From JADGHX01 sp037200125 (GTDB lineage: Bacteria > Pseudomonadota > Gammaproteobacteria > Steroidobacterales > Steroidobacteraceae): 64,000 nt of DNA. The stretch spans positions 496,001-560,000 of the forward strand of contig JBBCGS010000007.1 in the NCBI GenBank assembly GCA_037200125.1, in the 5' to 3' direction. Shown here piece by piece: positions 63,500 to 64,000 of the stretch. The notes under the pieces were generated by a model. The model ran no database searches and was not told the DNA's origin. It worked only from the letters and a program-made list of their open reading frames with translations. Every line of letters begins with the position of its first letter. Position 1 is the first letter of the stretch. The translations under genes were made by a program, and so were the position numbers.

Positions 63500-64000
63500 T
63501 GTTCACCTCGCCGCCCGCGTATGAGCGACTCCGGATGCCGCTCCAGGTAATCCGCCAGCCCGCGCACGGACCGCGCGGCGTCCGAGAGCTCGCGCATGAG
63601 TTGCGGCAGGTCGGTAGAGCCCGCCTTACCGTCCCCATCGCCACCCTGGCCGCCCACCACGCCGCGCAACGAACCGAGCGTCGCGTTCGCGCTGTCGGAG
63701 GTCTCACGCAAGCTCTTCAGCAACGACTTGAGATCCGGCTGCACATCGGAAGTCAGCTGATCGAGGTGCGTCAACGCTGAATCGAGCGACTGAATCGCAT
63801 GACCCAGCTCCGGCCCCGACGTGGCGCGATCGATGTTCTGCAGCACGTTACGTAGTGACCTGCAAGGTCTCGGCAATATCACCGGACGCCGCTGTCGGAA
63901 TCTTCACGTAGTCGCCCACGCGCTCGATGCGCGCTGACGGCGCGCCGTCCACCATATCCAACGTCACGATCTTGAAGCCGGTCAAGAAGTTCGCCGTCAG
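63496..64000 (-). CDS. pqiB: PqiB-like MCE-family protein, 5' part beyond the window, one frameshift
   Basis: Only the C-terminal region is seen (about 168 residues). The segment LTANFLTGFKIVTLDMVDGA, then GDYVKIPTAASGDIAETLQ, belongs to the last MCE-type domain and is followed by a helical tail with LTSDVQPDLKSLLKSLRETS. The frame changes near 63860 (expected NVLQNIDRATSG continuation). The gene overlaps pqiC by 4 nt. It should form the periplasmic lipid-transport tunnel with an inner-membrane PqiA outside the window. Confidence 0.8.

Overview
The window is about 64 kb of GC-rich proteobacterial chromosome. Five large TonB-dependent receptors (TBDRs), periplasmic c-type cytochromes, a FecI/FecR signalling locus, an exosortase-H pair and PqiB/PqiC genes point to a Gammaproteobacterium. 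My best guess is a soil or plant-litter member near the Steroidobacteraceae/Nevskiales, but no rRNA or other marker is present to prove it. I found no tRNA, rRNA, CRISPR array or complete insertion sequence.

Layout. 1-5.1 kb (minus): a TBDR, a vanillyl-alcohol-oxidase (VAO) type flavoenzyme, a c-type cytochrome and a Tat-exported small protein that runs off the left end. 5.3-7.7 kb (plus): a damaged SnoaL-like gene and three overlapping genes for small exported proteins. 7.9-11 kb: DUF3750 lipoprotein, pirin, gene debris and an O-methyltransferase. 11.03-11.33 kb: a 293-bp inverted-repeat element. 11.3-12.5 kb (minus): exosortase H and its partner. 12.6-17.6 kb: a TetR-type regulator divergent from an EmrA/EmrB/outer-membrane-factor drug pump, with a palindromic operator between them. 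17.8-21.5 kb: aldehyde dehydrogenase and two multihaem cytochromes. 21.8-25.4 kb: diguanylate cyclase and TBDR. 25.5-32.2 kb: isoquinoline-oxidoreductase type Mo hydroxylase, aldo/keto reductase and a YdeP/FdhF-like Mo oxidoreductase. 32.5-40.3 kb (minus): a FecI-FecR-TBDR locus followed by an exported short-chain dehydrogenase and two exported proteins. 40.4-48.6 kb: receiver-domain relic, RIO kinase, MOSC-reductase fusion, amidohydrolase, carboxylesterase, hybrid histidine kinase. 48.7-56.7 kb (minus): a second cytochrome / VAO flavoenzyme / Tat protein set, now with a PQQ dehydrogenase and a TBDR. 56.9-64 kb: DUF4142 protein, TBDR, 2OG-Fe(II) oxygenase, subclass B3 metallo-beta-lactamase fold protein, PqiC and PqiB.

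How it fits together. The recurrent theme is uptake of larger organic molecules through TBDRs and their oxidation, probably largely in the periplasm, by flavin, PQQ and molybdenum enzymes that pass electrons to c-type cytochromes; aldehyde dehydrogenase, reductases, esterase, amidohydrolase and methyltransferase could handle the products. Phenolic (lignin-like) substrates are suggested by the VAO-type enzymes, which keep the residues that bind phenolate in the known members. The most interesting pattern is that the set TBDR + VAO flavoenzyme + cytochrome c + uncharacterised Tat protein occurs twice in the window.

Quality note. Many conserved genes in 1-32.2 kb and 57.7-64 kb are interrupted by single-base frameshifts, often in short homopolymers, while 32.4-57.5 kb is nearly clean. 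I therefore give gene boundaries as the reconstructed full-length gene and state where the frame changes. Most of these are more likely sequence errors than true pseudogenes.
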